A stretch of DNA of 64,000 bases from Rhizaria sp. SCN 62-66 (Eukaryota; Rhizaria, unplaced): assembly GCA_001724265.1 (NCBI GenBank), contig MEDY01000054.1:62001-126000 (forward strand), in the 5' to 3' direction. The notes below the pieces were generated by a model that had not been told where the DNA came from, searched no databases, and saw nothing but the letters and a program-made list of their open reading frames with translations. The number at the start of each line of letters is the position of its first letter. Positions within the stretch are counted from its first letter, which is position 1. The position numbers and the translations under genes are program-made. Below are positions 11,483 to 22,308 of the stretch, piece by piece.

Positions 11483-14400
11483 TCACTTGAAGCGGCGCGA
11501 GATCTCCTCCTCCTCAGCGCTCTCCGGTCCGTACACATAGTCACCGGTCACCTCCTTGAACATCGTGTTGACGTCGACCACGGCGCCGAGGCGGCGCAGC
11601 GTGAGGAACGCGCCGGACAGCTTGCGGTGCAGAGTGTAGGCTTCCATGGGCGGCGCCGCGAGGCGCGACTGCACCATCTTGCCAGCCAGCGGGCCGACGC
11701 GGCCGGCGATGTTGCCCTTAACGAAATCGTACGGGCCGGCGGTGCCAAAGGGCTCGCCGACAATGACGGCGGTGGCGACGTGGAGATCCATCATCTCGGT
11801 CGTCTCGTCGCCGGTCAAAAAGCCCATCTTGAGCGAGGCGTCGATGATGCCCGCGCGGTCCCCGGCGCCGCACGCGCGCACCATGCGGAGATACTCGTCC
11901 ACAAACGCCTTCTTGTAGCGGCGTGAGGCGCCGAAGTCGATGAGGTTGACGCGCTTGGTGGCGGGGTCGTAGAGGAAGTTGCTCCAGTTGGGGTCGGTCT
12001 GCATGAAGCGCCACGTGAAGAGTTCGCGTAGCGTCACGCGCATTAGCAGCGCGCCGAGCGCGTTGCGGTCGTCCTGGCTAAGGTTGAGGTGGCCGGCCGA
12101 GCCCGCTGCGGCGGCATCCGTGCGCGCCTGCGCAGCGGGGTCGCGGAACCCGGAGCCGGAGAGGCCGGACTCGGCGGCCACGGCGGGCGGGAGGGCGCCG
12201 TCCGCGCCCGGGAGCGCGATTTTGTCGATGGGGACGCCGCGGACGAGCTCGGTCGTGAGGACGCGCTGCGATGACGCTGAGGGGAAGACGGCGGGGACGT
12301 AGACCTTGCCGCGCAGCGCGGGCTCGGCGTCGATGATGTCCTTGAAGTGGGACTGCGCAGCGGCTTCGTAGGCGTAGTCGCACTCGAGAGTGAGCTCCAT
12401 CTTGCCAGAGGACATCGCCTGGTCAAGATATAAGCCGCGCGGGGTGAGATTGACCATGGTGAGCAGCTTGGTCAGGTTGTCGATGTCGCTGTTGATAGAG
12501 CGCGCGACGCCAGGGTACTGGACCTTGACTGCGACGAGCTCGCCGGAGTGCAGCGCGGCGCGGTGCACCTAGATAAGAGTTCAGAATATCAACAGCAAGA
12601 ATATAAAGAGATATACATGTGAGTTTTTTGAATCGAGAATGATCATTCAGAATATTACGTATTAAAATAAAATGAAATTTACGAAGACCATGTCAGAGCT
12701 GCGCTATATTGTTGCGAAAGTTTGCGATCCGTACCTGGCCGATCGACGCGGCCGCGATGGGCGCGTCCTCAAACTCCGCGAAACGGGCGGTACGCCAGTC
12801 AGCGCCCAGCTCACCGGCCATCGCGGCCTCGAGCTGAGCGCGCGGCATGACGTCGGCTCCCTGACGCACGCGCGCCATCACGGCGGCGAGCTCGGGCGAC
12901 AGCAGAGACTCATCCTGTATGAATGATTGCAGCAACGCAGCAAAGACGATGAGGAACATAAGGGAGTAGAAATCGCGAAAATTAGCTTAGTTTAGAGATC
13001 AAGCAGTACATCTAGAAACAAATTAGATTACATCGCTAAGATGTTTCCCAGGCAAAGTTCAGCTCGGACATATCTATTATGCAAATCCGAATAATATGAA
13101 TCCCACGTACCTGGATCGAGAGCATCTGGCCGATCTTGAGCGCGGCGCCACGCATGCGACACAGCCCCTCGACGAGCCGCTCCATGTTCCGGGGCGTCAG
13201 CAGCGCACTGCCCGCAGAACTACCGTTGTTGTCACTGCTGGAGAAGACGCTGGACGCCTTGTCGGCGACGGTGCCGGCAGCGAGGCGCGCGGCGAGGGAG
13301 CCGAAGCCCATGAAGCGGGCCAGCGGGGATGCCGGAACCGCGCGTTCCGTGCCCTTGAAGTGCGGGTTCGCGCGCGCCACGGCCGCCAGACGCGGGCGGC
13401 CCTCCGCGGGGGCGGCGGTCTCGACGGGAGAGGTAGCAGCGGCCGCAGCGGCAGCGGGCGCGGCAGCGGCAGAGGCGGTGGAGGCAGTGGGAGCGGTAGT
13501 GGTAGCGGGAGCAGCAGTGGTGGCAACGGGGGAGGCGCGGGCCTGGGCCTGGTTGTGCTGGGCCTGAGCGCGCGCCTTGATCTGGTCAACGATCGAACCC
13601 TCCTTAGCGGCGGCGGCGGCAACAACAGGCGCAGCAGCAACAGCAGCGGCGACGGGAGCAGCGACGGGAGCAGCAGCAGCGGCTTGCTGTGAGAGGAGCT
13701 GGGCCTCCATAGTAGCCAGGCGGGCGCGCAGAGCAGCGATCTCAGCCGCAGCGTCGTTCTGCTGCACAGGAGCAGCGCCCGGAGTCGCAGCGGGAGTGAA
13801 CACAGGCTCAGCGTCGGCTACAGCAGCAGCGTCAGCAGCGGCGGCGTTGGCAGCAGCAGCCGCGGCGGCGGCGGCGGTGTCAGAGTCGCGTTGGCGAGAG
13901 AACCCGCTTGCCGCACCCGTAGTCAACGACATGGCCGCGTCCGCAGCGGAGGCCGCAGCGGCCCCGAGCGCGGCAGCGGCGCTGGTCGCAGCCGTGGCCG
14001 CCGCCGCCGCCGCGTCGGCCGGGGACGGCACAGAAGCAGCGGCGCGCGCGGCCGTGTCCGCCGCGGCGGCGAGGGGGGCTTGCACGAACTGCGTAGCCAT
14101 CGCGAGTGACGCCTCGGCGGCCTCACGCAGCGCCGCGGGGGTCGTAGCGGCCAGCGGCGCGGCCACAGTCTCCAGCAGTGCGGAGACGGCGGCCGGGGAC
14201 GAGGCGGAGGCCAGCGCGGCGCCGAGATGCTGGCCCAGGCGGCCCGCGGTCGCCGCGGCGGTGTCGGGAGCATACACCGATTGCGCGGACGAGGACGACG
14301 CGGAGCTGCCACCAGCGGCGGCCGCGGCGGCGCCGGACGCGGTGTCGGCGTTGGTGGAGGACGTGCCGCCTTCGACGCCGAGCGCGAGGAGCTTGGCGTT

Positions 14401-14688
14401 AACGGCCACGAAGTCGCCGAGGCGGGCCGAGCAGGCGGCGGCCTCGTGCGCGGTGAGCTGGGAGAGCACGTCAAGCGCGCCCAGCGCCACGCGCGTGGCG
14501 TCCTCGAGGTACTGAGTCGGCGAGGGGGGCGCCGCGGCGGCAGCGAACGCGCGGCGGGGCGCGGGGGATGCGCAGGGCGGCAGGGCGGTCGCGGCGGTGG
14601 AGGTGGCGGCTGAGAGAGCGACGGCGGAGGCAGTGCTGGCGGTGCGCACGAGGGTGCGGCGCGCACACCAGCGAGAGGCGTGCAACAT
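11483..14688 (-). CDS. COQ8: COQ8/ADCK-type atypical kinase of coenzyme Q biosynthesis
   Basis: Three exons in transcript order: 14688..13111, 12914..12735, 12568..11483; 947 residues, stop TGA. ATG 14688 is used because it starts a clear mitochondrial presequence (MLHASRWCARRTLVRTAS). About 400 residues are Ala-rich low complexity. The conserved domain then has every hallmark of the UbiB family: LCRMRGAALKIGQMLSIQ (KxGQ motif, K518), AAASIGQV (Ala-rich loop replacing the glycine loop), VAVKVQYPGV (Lys601), FMQTDPNWSNFLYDP and LIDFGASR. The splices fall between codons inside conserved stretches (SIQ|DES and IGQ|VHR), which fixes the exon edges. The family supports the coenzyme Q biosynthetic complex on the matrix face of the inner membrane and acts as an ATPase/unorthodox kinase. 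Only the long Ala-rich N-terminus is unusual. Confidence 0.95.
12569..12734 (-). other. Intron 2 of the COQ8 gene (166 nt)
   Basis: Read on the - strand it begins GTACGG and ends ATCTAG. It is AT-rich and splits codons cleanly (phase 0) at IGQ|VHR. Confidence 0.93.
12915..13110 (-). other. Intron 1 of the COQ8 gene (196 nt)
   Basis: On the - strand it begins GTACGT and ends ATACAG. It is phase 0, and joining the exons restores KIGQMLSIQDESLLSPELA, matching COQ8 proteins. Confidence 0.93.
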
Positions 14689-15097
14689 TATCCTGCGGCG
14701 CAAAGAGAGACTGCAGGCACGAGCAGGCGTGGATAGAAAACTGAGCGCGAGCTAGACACGGGCGCAGAAGAGATTCGGGAGGGTGAGGATGAGTGGGTAG
14801 GTCAAAGACCGAGTGGTGTGTGCGGAGGAGTTCGTGAGGCGCGGTAAAGTAATTAAAATAGTTCCTCAATGCAAAATTAATAAATTCATCTGGACAAAAT
14901 GATGCTGCGTGGATCGCGCGATCATACAGTGTGAAAGACATGCTTTTTGTTGTGCATCCACACGTGATTTCTGTGCGCTTCACTGCGCGGACCGAAAAAA
15001 GTCGTGGTGAAGTCAGGAGCGGTTACCCAATCATGAATTTTGTTTGGTCATTTGCACGTGAAATCCATCGTCAACATTGACACGGACACTGTGACAA
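14689..15097. other. Intergenic, shared divergent promoter region
   Basis: 409 nt between the divergent COQ8 and dynein light chain genes. The half nearer the dynein gene is AT-richer. I saw no RNA gene or clear motif. Confidence 0.5.
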
Positions 15098-15786
15098 ATG
15101 GACGATATCACGGACTCCGAGAAGGTACGTTGCATTTTCAATTCAGACTTCTGTAACCCCACGAACCAGACACTGGCTCTTCGACTAGTGTCCGTTTGCC
15201 TCTTCATTGCACCACTTCCGCTCACGCCACCATTCTTCCATCATATGACCATTCTTTTATCAATCTGTTGTTGCCCCCGCCTTGCCTTATTACGCGTAGT
15301 TTGCCTTCCAAGATGAGGCCGTGCGCAAGCGCATCCGCGAGATCATCGAGGAGAAGCTTAAGGGCAAGGACTACGACGAGGACATGGTGCCCCAATGGAT
15401 GAACGACATCTCAGAGACGTGCGTCGAGGAGCTTTTTTCTGCGCGCAAGCCCTTCAAATACGTTGTCACGTGCGCTATTATGCAGCGCACCGGGTCCGCG
15501 GTGCATTCTGCGACAGCGTGTCACTGGGACACCGTCAGCGATGGTACGTTATCGCTCACGTTCAACACTTTCTTGCTCTCTCCTCGCCATGTGCACTTCA
15601 TTAGATCCAAACACAAATCCTGACCGTCTGTCTCTTTCCCCTTTTTGTGCGTGTGTTGTGCCTTTCTGTGTGTGTACAGACACGATCTTTGTTTGCTGGC
15701 CTAAGCGCACGTCACGCGACCCGCTGAACCGCTCGATGGTGTGTATCGTGACCGTGTTCGCCGTCTCGTTCGTGCATGGCATGTAA
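15098..15786 (+). CDS. DYNLT1: Tctex1-type dynein light chain
   Basis: Three exons: 15098..15124, 15300..15543 and 15680..15786; 125 residues, stop TAA. The spliced protein begins MDDITDSEKFAFQDEAVRKR and contains the core Tctex1 features: KPFKYVVTCAIMQRTGSAVH, then S-T-ACHWDTVSDDTIFVCW, and SMVCIVTVFAVSF at the end. Length is close to the usual 110-115 residues, with a short extra C-terminal tail (VHGM). Family members form a homodimer that binds dynein intermediate chains in cytoplasmic and axonemal dyneins. The tiny first exon (nine codons) is supported by a clean GTACGT donor and by the restored FAFQDEA motif. Its presence, with the NEK kinase, is consistent with a flagellum. Confidence 0.93.
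15125..15299 (+). other. Intron 1 of the dynein light chain gene (175 nt)
   Basis: Donor GTACGT, acceptor ACGCGTAG, phase 0 after codon 9. Confidence 0.88.
15544..15679 (+). other. Intron 2 of the dynein light chain gene (136 nt)
   Basis: Donor GTACGT and acceptor TGTGTACAG after a pyrimidine/TG-rich tract; phase 1. Removal joins DTVSD to DTIFVCW. Confidence 0.92.
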
Positions 15787-16597
15787 TGCTCTGTGCACGA
15801 TTCACATCCACAGCAGCAATGCTCTCTTTTTGATCTTATAGCTCGTGCTCAGCGAATGCCTTCGCTGGCCGACAGCCTGTTCAAACATCGCTGAAACACG
15901 ATGATCTCGTCGCGTTTTCGCATGTCTGTTTTGAGTTGCGACCCTTCTTTGAAGAGGCTGATTTTGTGTTGTACTGTGCTAAGGTTGCTCAAGTGGCAGA
16001 CATCAGGCGACGCGTACATCATGCTGCTGCTGCAACAATGTTACATAGTCTTTTGAGGACCAGTTCCTCGCGATAGATATCATTTTTCATATTGAACCTC
16101 ATTGTGTGTCGATAATACACAATCAACTCATTATTCGAGTCACTTCCAATTTCAACGCAAATTATCACGTGCGCATTCAGATTCTGTGACTCCGCCGCGC
16201 AACAAATGAGCTTGCGTTTTTCTGAGACGCATGACTTACTTTAACTTAGATTATATTGTGTGCTGTGAAAGTAGGGTTTTTACTTGTATTATAAGAACAA
16301 AGATTCGAATTAATAATGGAAAAGTTGAATGATTGTACTGTAAATTGTCTTAATACGACCCTACGTGCTAAATAATGAGTCTTTGACTTTTGATGAACTA
16401 GAAGAGAATTGCAAACAGTAATTATTGGACAGCATCTAACCTGTCCGGATCGAAATTAAAGGCATGGTTAAACATGAATTATCGTGCATACACAAACAAT
16501 ATAGAAATCGGGACGCTCGCTGTAGTTTGCTGCTACTGAGCATATAATGATAAGATTACAGATGTTGAAGTTCGGCCACCGTTGAACGGGTCAAGGC
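15787..16597. other. Intergenic, convergent 3' regions
   Basis: About 0.8 kb of AT-rich DNA between the stops of the dynein light chain and EF-hand genes. No open frame with coding-like composition and no RNA gene could be supported. Confidence 0.5.
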
Positions 16598-18343
16598 TTA
16601 CGATGCAGCCTCGCGGCTGCTGGCAGATAGCTCACGCTCAGCTTCCGGTGGCACGAGCATCTGTTGTTCAGTGCCGACTCCACTGCGCTTGCTGTTGCTA
16701 GAGGCCGTGCTCTCGCCACCGCTCGAGTGGTACGGCACTGACGCCTATCCGGCTGACGCCGCAGTCGCGCGTTCAAGCTCGCCCTCCTTCGCCGCCGCAA
16801 CGGAGGCCGTTGTCGCAGCTGTTGCCGTTGCGGTAGTGGTGACAACAAGGGCGGCGATCGCGTCCTAAGCCGCTGCCGCAGAGGCGGAGGACTGTTCGTA
16901 GGCGTCACAGCGCGTGACAAAGTCCCAGAACTCGCCGAAGTTAAGCCGGCCGCCACTGCAGACACACCGCGTCACGTTTGCGCATGTGCAGACTTTACCG
17001 AGAGCTGCGAAGACAGCGGCAGTCTCGGACTCGGTCATAGAAACGCCGAGTTTGTCGCACACTCTACGCAGCTGCTGCTGGGTCAGCTTCTCAGTCACGT
17101 TGGGCTCACACGCAGCGAACGTGTCGTCTGCCTCAAATGTCACCATCTCAGCACTGGGCTGAGTGGGCACAGACGCGTCGTAACCGTGGTTATGAACACT
17201 GTCATCAGAGCATGCGTGCGTGTTCTGCTCCGGATGGAGGTGCGCAAAGTGACCGTGAGCAGACATCGCGGCGGTGGTGCTCTGATGTGCGTGCGCCAGA
17301 GCAGCGGAAGCCGCGCTCTGCGCAGTCTCGAGCGGGCTGGCGTCGCTGCTCGTGGCGTTCCAGCAGTAGTTCACGGACAAGCTACGGTACTTGTACTCAG
17401 CAGTGTGCGGAGGGTACGTCGCAAAAGCACCGGCATAGGCCGCTGTCGTGTTCTTGCTGTCGTGCTGAGTATGCAGCTGCAGATAAGCAGGGGCCGGAGC
17501 TGATGCAAGTGCAGGCGCAGATGCAAACGCCGGACTGCGTTCGTGCTGCGTACAGCTGAAGCTGCCGCGACTGCTGCTCGCGCCATACTGCGACTGCGCG
17601 TAGTGCAGCGCAGTTCCAATGTGGATTGCGTCAGCGTCGAGCTCAACTTCGTCCTCATCGTCGTTGTCGGCGTTGTCCGTGACATCGCTGTACGAGACGT
17701 TGTAGCGCGCCGGCAGCCCCGTTGCGGCAACAGCGACAGCGAAACTGCCTCCATTGCTAGCGCCTCCATTGATAGCGCCAGCGTTGTCGCGGTGCTGAGA
17801 CTGCGGCGCTCCCAGTGGCGGAAGCAGCACGCCGTGTACAGCGCCGCAGCCGTTGCTGCCCTGAGCAAAGTCTCCGGCAGCGCCATAGCTGAGGCTGCGG
17901 CTCACGACACTGCTCTTCAGGATTTCGCCATTATGGGTATTGACACCGTTGCCAAACAGAGTAGAGCTAGAGAAGAACGGGTGCGCTACAGGCTAGCCCG
18001 CACCCACATCTACACCGGAGTCGATGTTGTGCGCGTGAATCGCGTTAACATCAGCAGCAGTGGCGGGGAGCGAGTAAGTGTTGTATGCGGGGACTGTGTG
18101 GTGGTGAGGCTGGTAGTCAGTCTTCGCTGTCACACCGGCAATCGCGGGCAGGTGAGCCGGAGCGCCTGAGCCCTGGACTGAGGCGGGGAAGCGCTGCCGG
18201 GGCTGCGCAGCTGACATCTGCAAGTGCGACTGTGAGTATGGCTGGGGCTGGGGCTGGGGCAAGCGGAACGAGGTGGGTGTCAGCTGGGAGGCGCCAGGGG
18301 CTGAGGAGTGCAGGGAGACAACATTTCCGAAAGCGCCATTCAT
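16598..18343 (-). CDS. EF-hand-like protein read through three in-frame TAG codons
   Basis: One frame runs from ATG 18343 (TAA two codons upstream) to TAA at 16598..16600: 582 codons, broken only by TAG at 17993..17995, 16865..16867 and 16745..16747. The protein is rich in His, Ser, Ala, Gln and Asn, with an acidic stretch (DNADNDDEDEVELDADA). A calmodulin-like pair of helices lies at about 17105..16880: LTQQQLRRVCDKLGVSM ... GGRLNFGEFWDFV. Its loops are not canonical calcium loops, and two CxC-type Cys clusters sit between the helices, so calcium binding is doubtful. If TAG were a stop, the ORF holding this domain would have no good ATG and the 87 coding-like codons past 16865 would be lost. 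See the findings on UAG. The function is unknown. Confidence 0.65.
16745..16747 (-). other. In-frame TAG codon (probable sense codon)
   Basis: It is followed in frame by 48 coding-like codons (ASVPYHSSGGESTASSNSKR...) ending at TAA 16598..16600. Confidence 0.58.
16865..16867 (-). other. In-frame TAG codon (probable sense codon)
   Basis: It lies after the Ser/Ala run following the EF-hand-like domain. Downstream the same frame reads DAIAALVVTTTATATAATTA, in the GC-rich codon style of the gene. Confidence 0.6.
17993..17995 (-). other. In-frame TAG codon (probable sense codon)
   Basis: It interrupts the EF-hand gene between ...DSGVDVGAG and PVAHPFFSSSTLFGNG. The frame continues without a shift for hundreds of codons. 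Confidence 0.65.
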
Positions 18344-19203
18344 TCGCTATTAACCAAACAGGGGGCCTCAGTTTGGCGTAACTATTGGATTAAGTTCCGA
18401 CAGGTATCACAGCAGAACCAAACGGAAGATGGTTGTGATACAAAGCGGTCTGCGGATGCAGGAGGAAGCCAGCGAGCAAGGGCCGTGATTATGAAGTTAA
18501 ACGGTTTCATAAGAGATTAATAACCAAAGGAACAAATTTTCAATGGGCTAAGACCCACAAATCAAAAGGTGCATTGCGAGTACAATCTATCCTCACGGCT
18601 GGATATACTTTCACAGAGCGGACAACTAAGGTTCCACCACGAACCAATTTGGGTGCTGAGCTCACAAGTTGTTTGGTGGCAAAATCATCAATCCGCGCAA
18701 AATGGTTTTAAAAACAAATTAAAAAGTATAACGTTGAACGATATCATGAAGCTTCATATCGAACAACAATGTTTGCACTGAGATATAGCGTGAATCAACA
18801 GCGGTTGTGAGGGCCGCGAACAATAAAAACGATTGTGGTGGAAGCGACCGACTGGCGAACGGACTCAGTCAGTCAGAAAAGGAATACTGTATCAAAAGAC
18901 AGTCAAACTGGGACTGGAGGCAGAAGGAGCAACATAGCCTTGATTCTACTGGAGTGCGATCGTCAGTTTATGGGTCAACGCAATTAACTAAGTTTTCTTT
19001 TTATTTCACACTCATTTTTCTTTTTATGCGACTACACGCCTTCATTTCATTGCTGTAGACCGTTTGGCAAGTCTCACTTCCCGACTAAGATACCCTCCGG
19101 TCTAGCACGCGCCCCAGCCAAGTCTCTGGGGTCACAACCCCCCCCCCCCCCCCCCCCCCCCCCGCTTTCCACAGAACGCCAGCGCGGGCCCCGTTCTGCT
19201 GCT
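18344..19203. other. Intergenic, divergent promoter region with poly-C tract
   Basis: About 0.86 kb of balanced-composition DNA between divergent genes. Short open frames here lack the GC-rich coding style and match nothing I know. The only distinct element is the poly-C run listed separately. Confidence 0.5.
19138..19163 (+). repeat. 26-nt poly-C homopolymer
   Basis: An unbroken run of C ends 40 nt before the ATG of the glutaminyl cyclotransferase gene. It lies in the presumed 5' UTR or core promoter. Length may be uncertain because such runs are error-prone in sequencing. Confidence 0.9.
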
Positions 19204-21929
19204 ATGTTGCGCAAACTCGCGCTTCTGTCACTGCTCAGCTGCCTCCTCTGCTGCGCGCTGGTATCCAGAGCCGAAGCAGCCAGTGCATCTGACATGCCTC
19301 CTCGCTACCCCTCCGACTACGTGACCGTCATGCGCCCCGTCTCCCGCGCGCCCCACGACCCGTCCTCCTACACCGAGGGCCTGTGCCTGCACCGCGGGCT
19401 TCTGTTCGAAAGCTCCGGGCTGCTCGGTGCGTCGGCGCTGTCGACGACTCCGCTGGCATCGCTCTTCACCGCCGCGGCCAGCGAGGCCACGCACGCCGAC
19501 GCTGCCGCAGCAGCCGCTTTCGCCGCGCAACAACAACAACAACAGCAGCAGCGGCAGAGTCGTGGAGTGCTGCCCCAGGACCCAGCGTCCGCCGCGGAGG
19601 CCGCGCTGCTCGCATCTCGATTCCCGGCTCTTTTCCCTTTCTCTCCCCCATCCCCCTCATCAGCCGCCGCGCCGTCCTTTGCTGGCAGTACGTTCGTGCC
19701 GCCGACCGCGCAGCCGCAGTCGTTCCGGCTTCCGTCCCCGTCACCGAATGTTTTCGCTGAGGGACTGGCGGCGTCGGATGGATTACTCTTCCAGCTCACT
19801 CTGTCGCAAAACACACTCCTCGTGTTCAACGCGCAGGAGGTTTCCCGCCGCGCCGCCGAAGCCTCCGCCTCTTCCGCTAGTGCGAGGACGCGGCCCGCTG
19901 CGTCAACTTCGACATCGCACGGCCCGCAGTCGTGGCTCTGGTGCACCGTGCCGCTGCCCGCCGTGTGGCAGGACCCGCGGTTCCCACGCTCACAGCAATG
20001 GTGGGGGCTCGGCGCGTGGGACCCGCTGGACACGGACGCCACGGCCGAGGCGCTGGGGATCGACGTGCGCGCGCAGAGCCACATCATCGACACCGACGAT
20101 GACGACTATACCGACAACCGGAGCCGCAAAAGCAACAAAAACATCAAAAAGCACAGTGCGAGTGCAAGTGCGACGAGCCCGTATGCGTCCGCGTTCGAGC
20201 GCGCGTGGGCCCGCGGGGGCGCCACTGCGCGCGTGTTTTCCCTCTGGGTGAGCGACGGCTCCGCCGCGCTGAGGCTGATGCGCGTCTCACTGGACGACAC
20301 GGACGGGCTTCACGGCGCCGACGGCCCCGCGGGCGGCGCGGCCGGCGACGGCGCGCGGTGCGGCGCCGCGGACTGGGTGGCCGTGGGGCGCGATGCGGCG
20401 GCGGGGCGCAGTGACGCCGAGCAGCGGCAGCGGCAGCACTACGACCCGCAGTCCGCGTACGGCCGGCAGCAGGCGCAGGAGCAATGGGAACGCGCGAAGA
20501 GCCGCGCGCTGCGGGTGGTGACGCCGGCGGGCGCCGAGGTGCGCGGGCTCAATGAGCTGGAGGTCGTGCGGGTCCGCAGGGGCAGCGGCGAGGTTGTCTC
20601 GGAGATTTGGGCCAATGTCCTACAGGTACGTGTGTGGTGTTGATGAACCTGTTCTTTAACAAATTCGATGTATTGCTTGTATTTAGCCTTGTGTCAATTC
20701 TTATGGCTCCCGCTTGTTCAAATGCTGTGTATTTGATTCATTTATGTTGTTTACTGTGTTTTGTTTTAATGTTTCTTAGTCGCCGTGCATTGTGCGCGTG
20801 AACCCCACCACTGGCGTCGTGGCTGGCTGGGTCTTCATGGGCAACCTTGACGAGTACGTCTCAAGTCTCATTCTCAAAGCAAAATGAATATGCCATATAT
20901 CCGTAAATTGTGAGAATGTTTATTTATTGATTGACATCTCTGATGCACAAACTCATATTGCACTGATTATGACACTTTTTGACGTTCGTCTTTCTTGATT
21001 TTCGCAGTGGTGAACACCGGTCCGTGCGCGTGCCCAACGGCATCGCCGCAGTCCACACCACAGCTTCCCCCGGCCCCGACGCGCCGCCCTTCCCATCGCT
21101 GCTTCTGACGGGCAAGCTCTGGCCCTGGCTCTACGAAGCCACCGTCGAACCACTCGCCTCCATCTTCACCGGTCGCAGCAGCAGCGCTTTCCCCTCTGCT
21201 TCACACAGCGCAAACACGGATCACGATCGTGGTTCCTCGTTTGCAGCCTTCGCGGCGCGCCACAGCGCTGAGATGCGTGACGCACTGGCCGCGTCCGCCG
21301 CCGCTGACGCACAGTCCCTCTTCTCTCTTTCCCCATCACCGCCACCACAGTCTCCGTCTCAGCAGCAGTCGCGATTCCAGCTGCGCTCGCAGTCGCTGGT
21401 CGAGGCCGTGCGCAGCCGCAACAGCGCGCGCGACGCGAGCCGTGCGGGCAAGTGGGTCGGCTGGACCTCGGCCGACGCCGACAGCGCCACGGGCGGCGGC
21501 GCACTCACCGGCGACGACGCCGGCGACAACTCTGACACCAATAGTGACTACGCGCGCAGCAACACGGGGCACCGTGGGTTCAGCGGCGCGCAGTCGCTCC
21601 GCAATGCGCTGATCCACGGCCGCCGTGGTGTCGCTGGCCGCGGCGGCGGGCCTGTCGGTGGAGCCGCTGGCGTTGATGCTGCTGTCGGTACGGGTGCGCT
21701 GTCGGCGTCGCCAGCTGTGCCCACGGTGGCAGAGCTCGTGGAGACGCGGTCAGGTGTTCCGCGTGTGTGCCGTCCCGGCCCGCGCAACGGGCTTGAGACG
21801 ACGCCGGAGGACGTGGCGTACCAGCACGCCGTCGTGGCCGCGGCAGCTGACGGCAGGTCTGTCGCCAGCGTCGGGATGAACGGGGGCGGCGACGGCAACA
21901 ATCGTGGCAGCCCCGATGGGCCCTGGTGA
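19204..21929 (+). CDS. Plant-type glutaminyl-peptide cyclotransferase, secreted
   Basis: Three exons: 19204..20625, 20780..20853, 21008..21929; 805 residues, stop TGA. It starts with a signal peptide (MLRKLALLSLLSCLLCCALV, cleavage near AEA). Blocks of the papaya/bacterial type QC beta-propeller family appear in order: APHDPSSYTEGLCLHRGLLF, ESSGLLGASAL, FAEGLAASDGLLFQLT, VSDGSAALRLMRVSLDD, LNELEVVR, EIWANVLQSPCIVRVNP and TTGVVAGWVFMGNL. These enzymes cyclise N-terminal glutamine to pyroglutamate in the secretory path. The protein is about three times the usual length: inserts rich in Ala/Ser/Gln divide the propeller, and the third exon adds roughly 300 disordered residues. Exon joins are fixed by the conserved ANVLQ|SPCIVRV and GNLD|DGE contexts. 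The unrelated animal-type QC fold is excluded. Confidence 0.85.
20626..20779 (+). other. Intron 1 of the glutaminyl cyclotransferase gene (154 nt)
   Basis: Donor GTACGT, acceptor TTTCTTAG, phase 0, T-rich body. Confidence 0.93.
20854..21007 (+). other. Intron 2 of the glutaminyl cyclotransferase gene (154 nt)
   Basis: Donor GTACGT, acceptor TTTTCGCAG, phase 2. By chance it has the same length as intron 1. Confidence 0.9.
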
Positions 21930-22308
21930 GTTCCTATGAGGAAACAAAAAGGGAATTCCGTGCTGTGATTTGATTATTTAGTTTTGCTTTTTAAACGCGA
22001 GGTATTTTAAGAATCATGATGATGACAGCTATCTAGTGAAATTAATCATGTTATCACGACCCGAAATAAAGCGCATCATGCTTTGTATGTCTTCGATAAC
22101 AAACGCATTGTTTTAATAATCGTTGTCGTCTTCTCAAACGGTGGTATTTAGCCATAGATGTCCTGATGCACCCAAGACAAGATTCGCTAGATAAGAAGAA
22201 AATGTATTGTCCTAGTACTACATAACTTATGAGTATAATGCATCATCATATCAGACATTATTCACATAGATAGCTTACACAAGCATAATTTCGTGTTTGG
22301 AACCTTAA
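21930..22308. other. Intergenic, convergent 3' regions
   Basis: AT-rich spacer with a + strand candidate poly(A) signal AATAAA at 22065..22070. No gene seen. Confidence 0.55.

Noticed and set aside
17945-17996. A 49-nt intron removing the TAG at 17993 (GTGTAG...TTCTCTAG)
   Set aside because: A possible acceptor exists, but the donor is not GTACG and the length is far below the 136-196 nt of all other introns. It would not explain the other four TAGs.
18569-19058. Short + strand open frames in the 18.4-19.1 kb spacer
   Set aside because: They have intergenic composition, no homology I recognise and no splice signals linking them to a gene.
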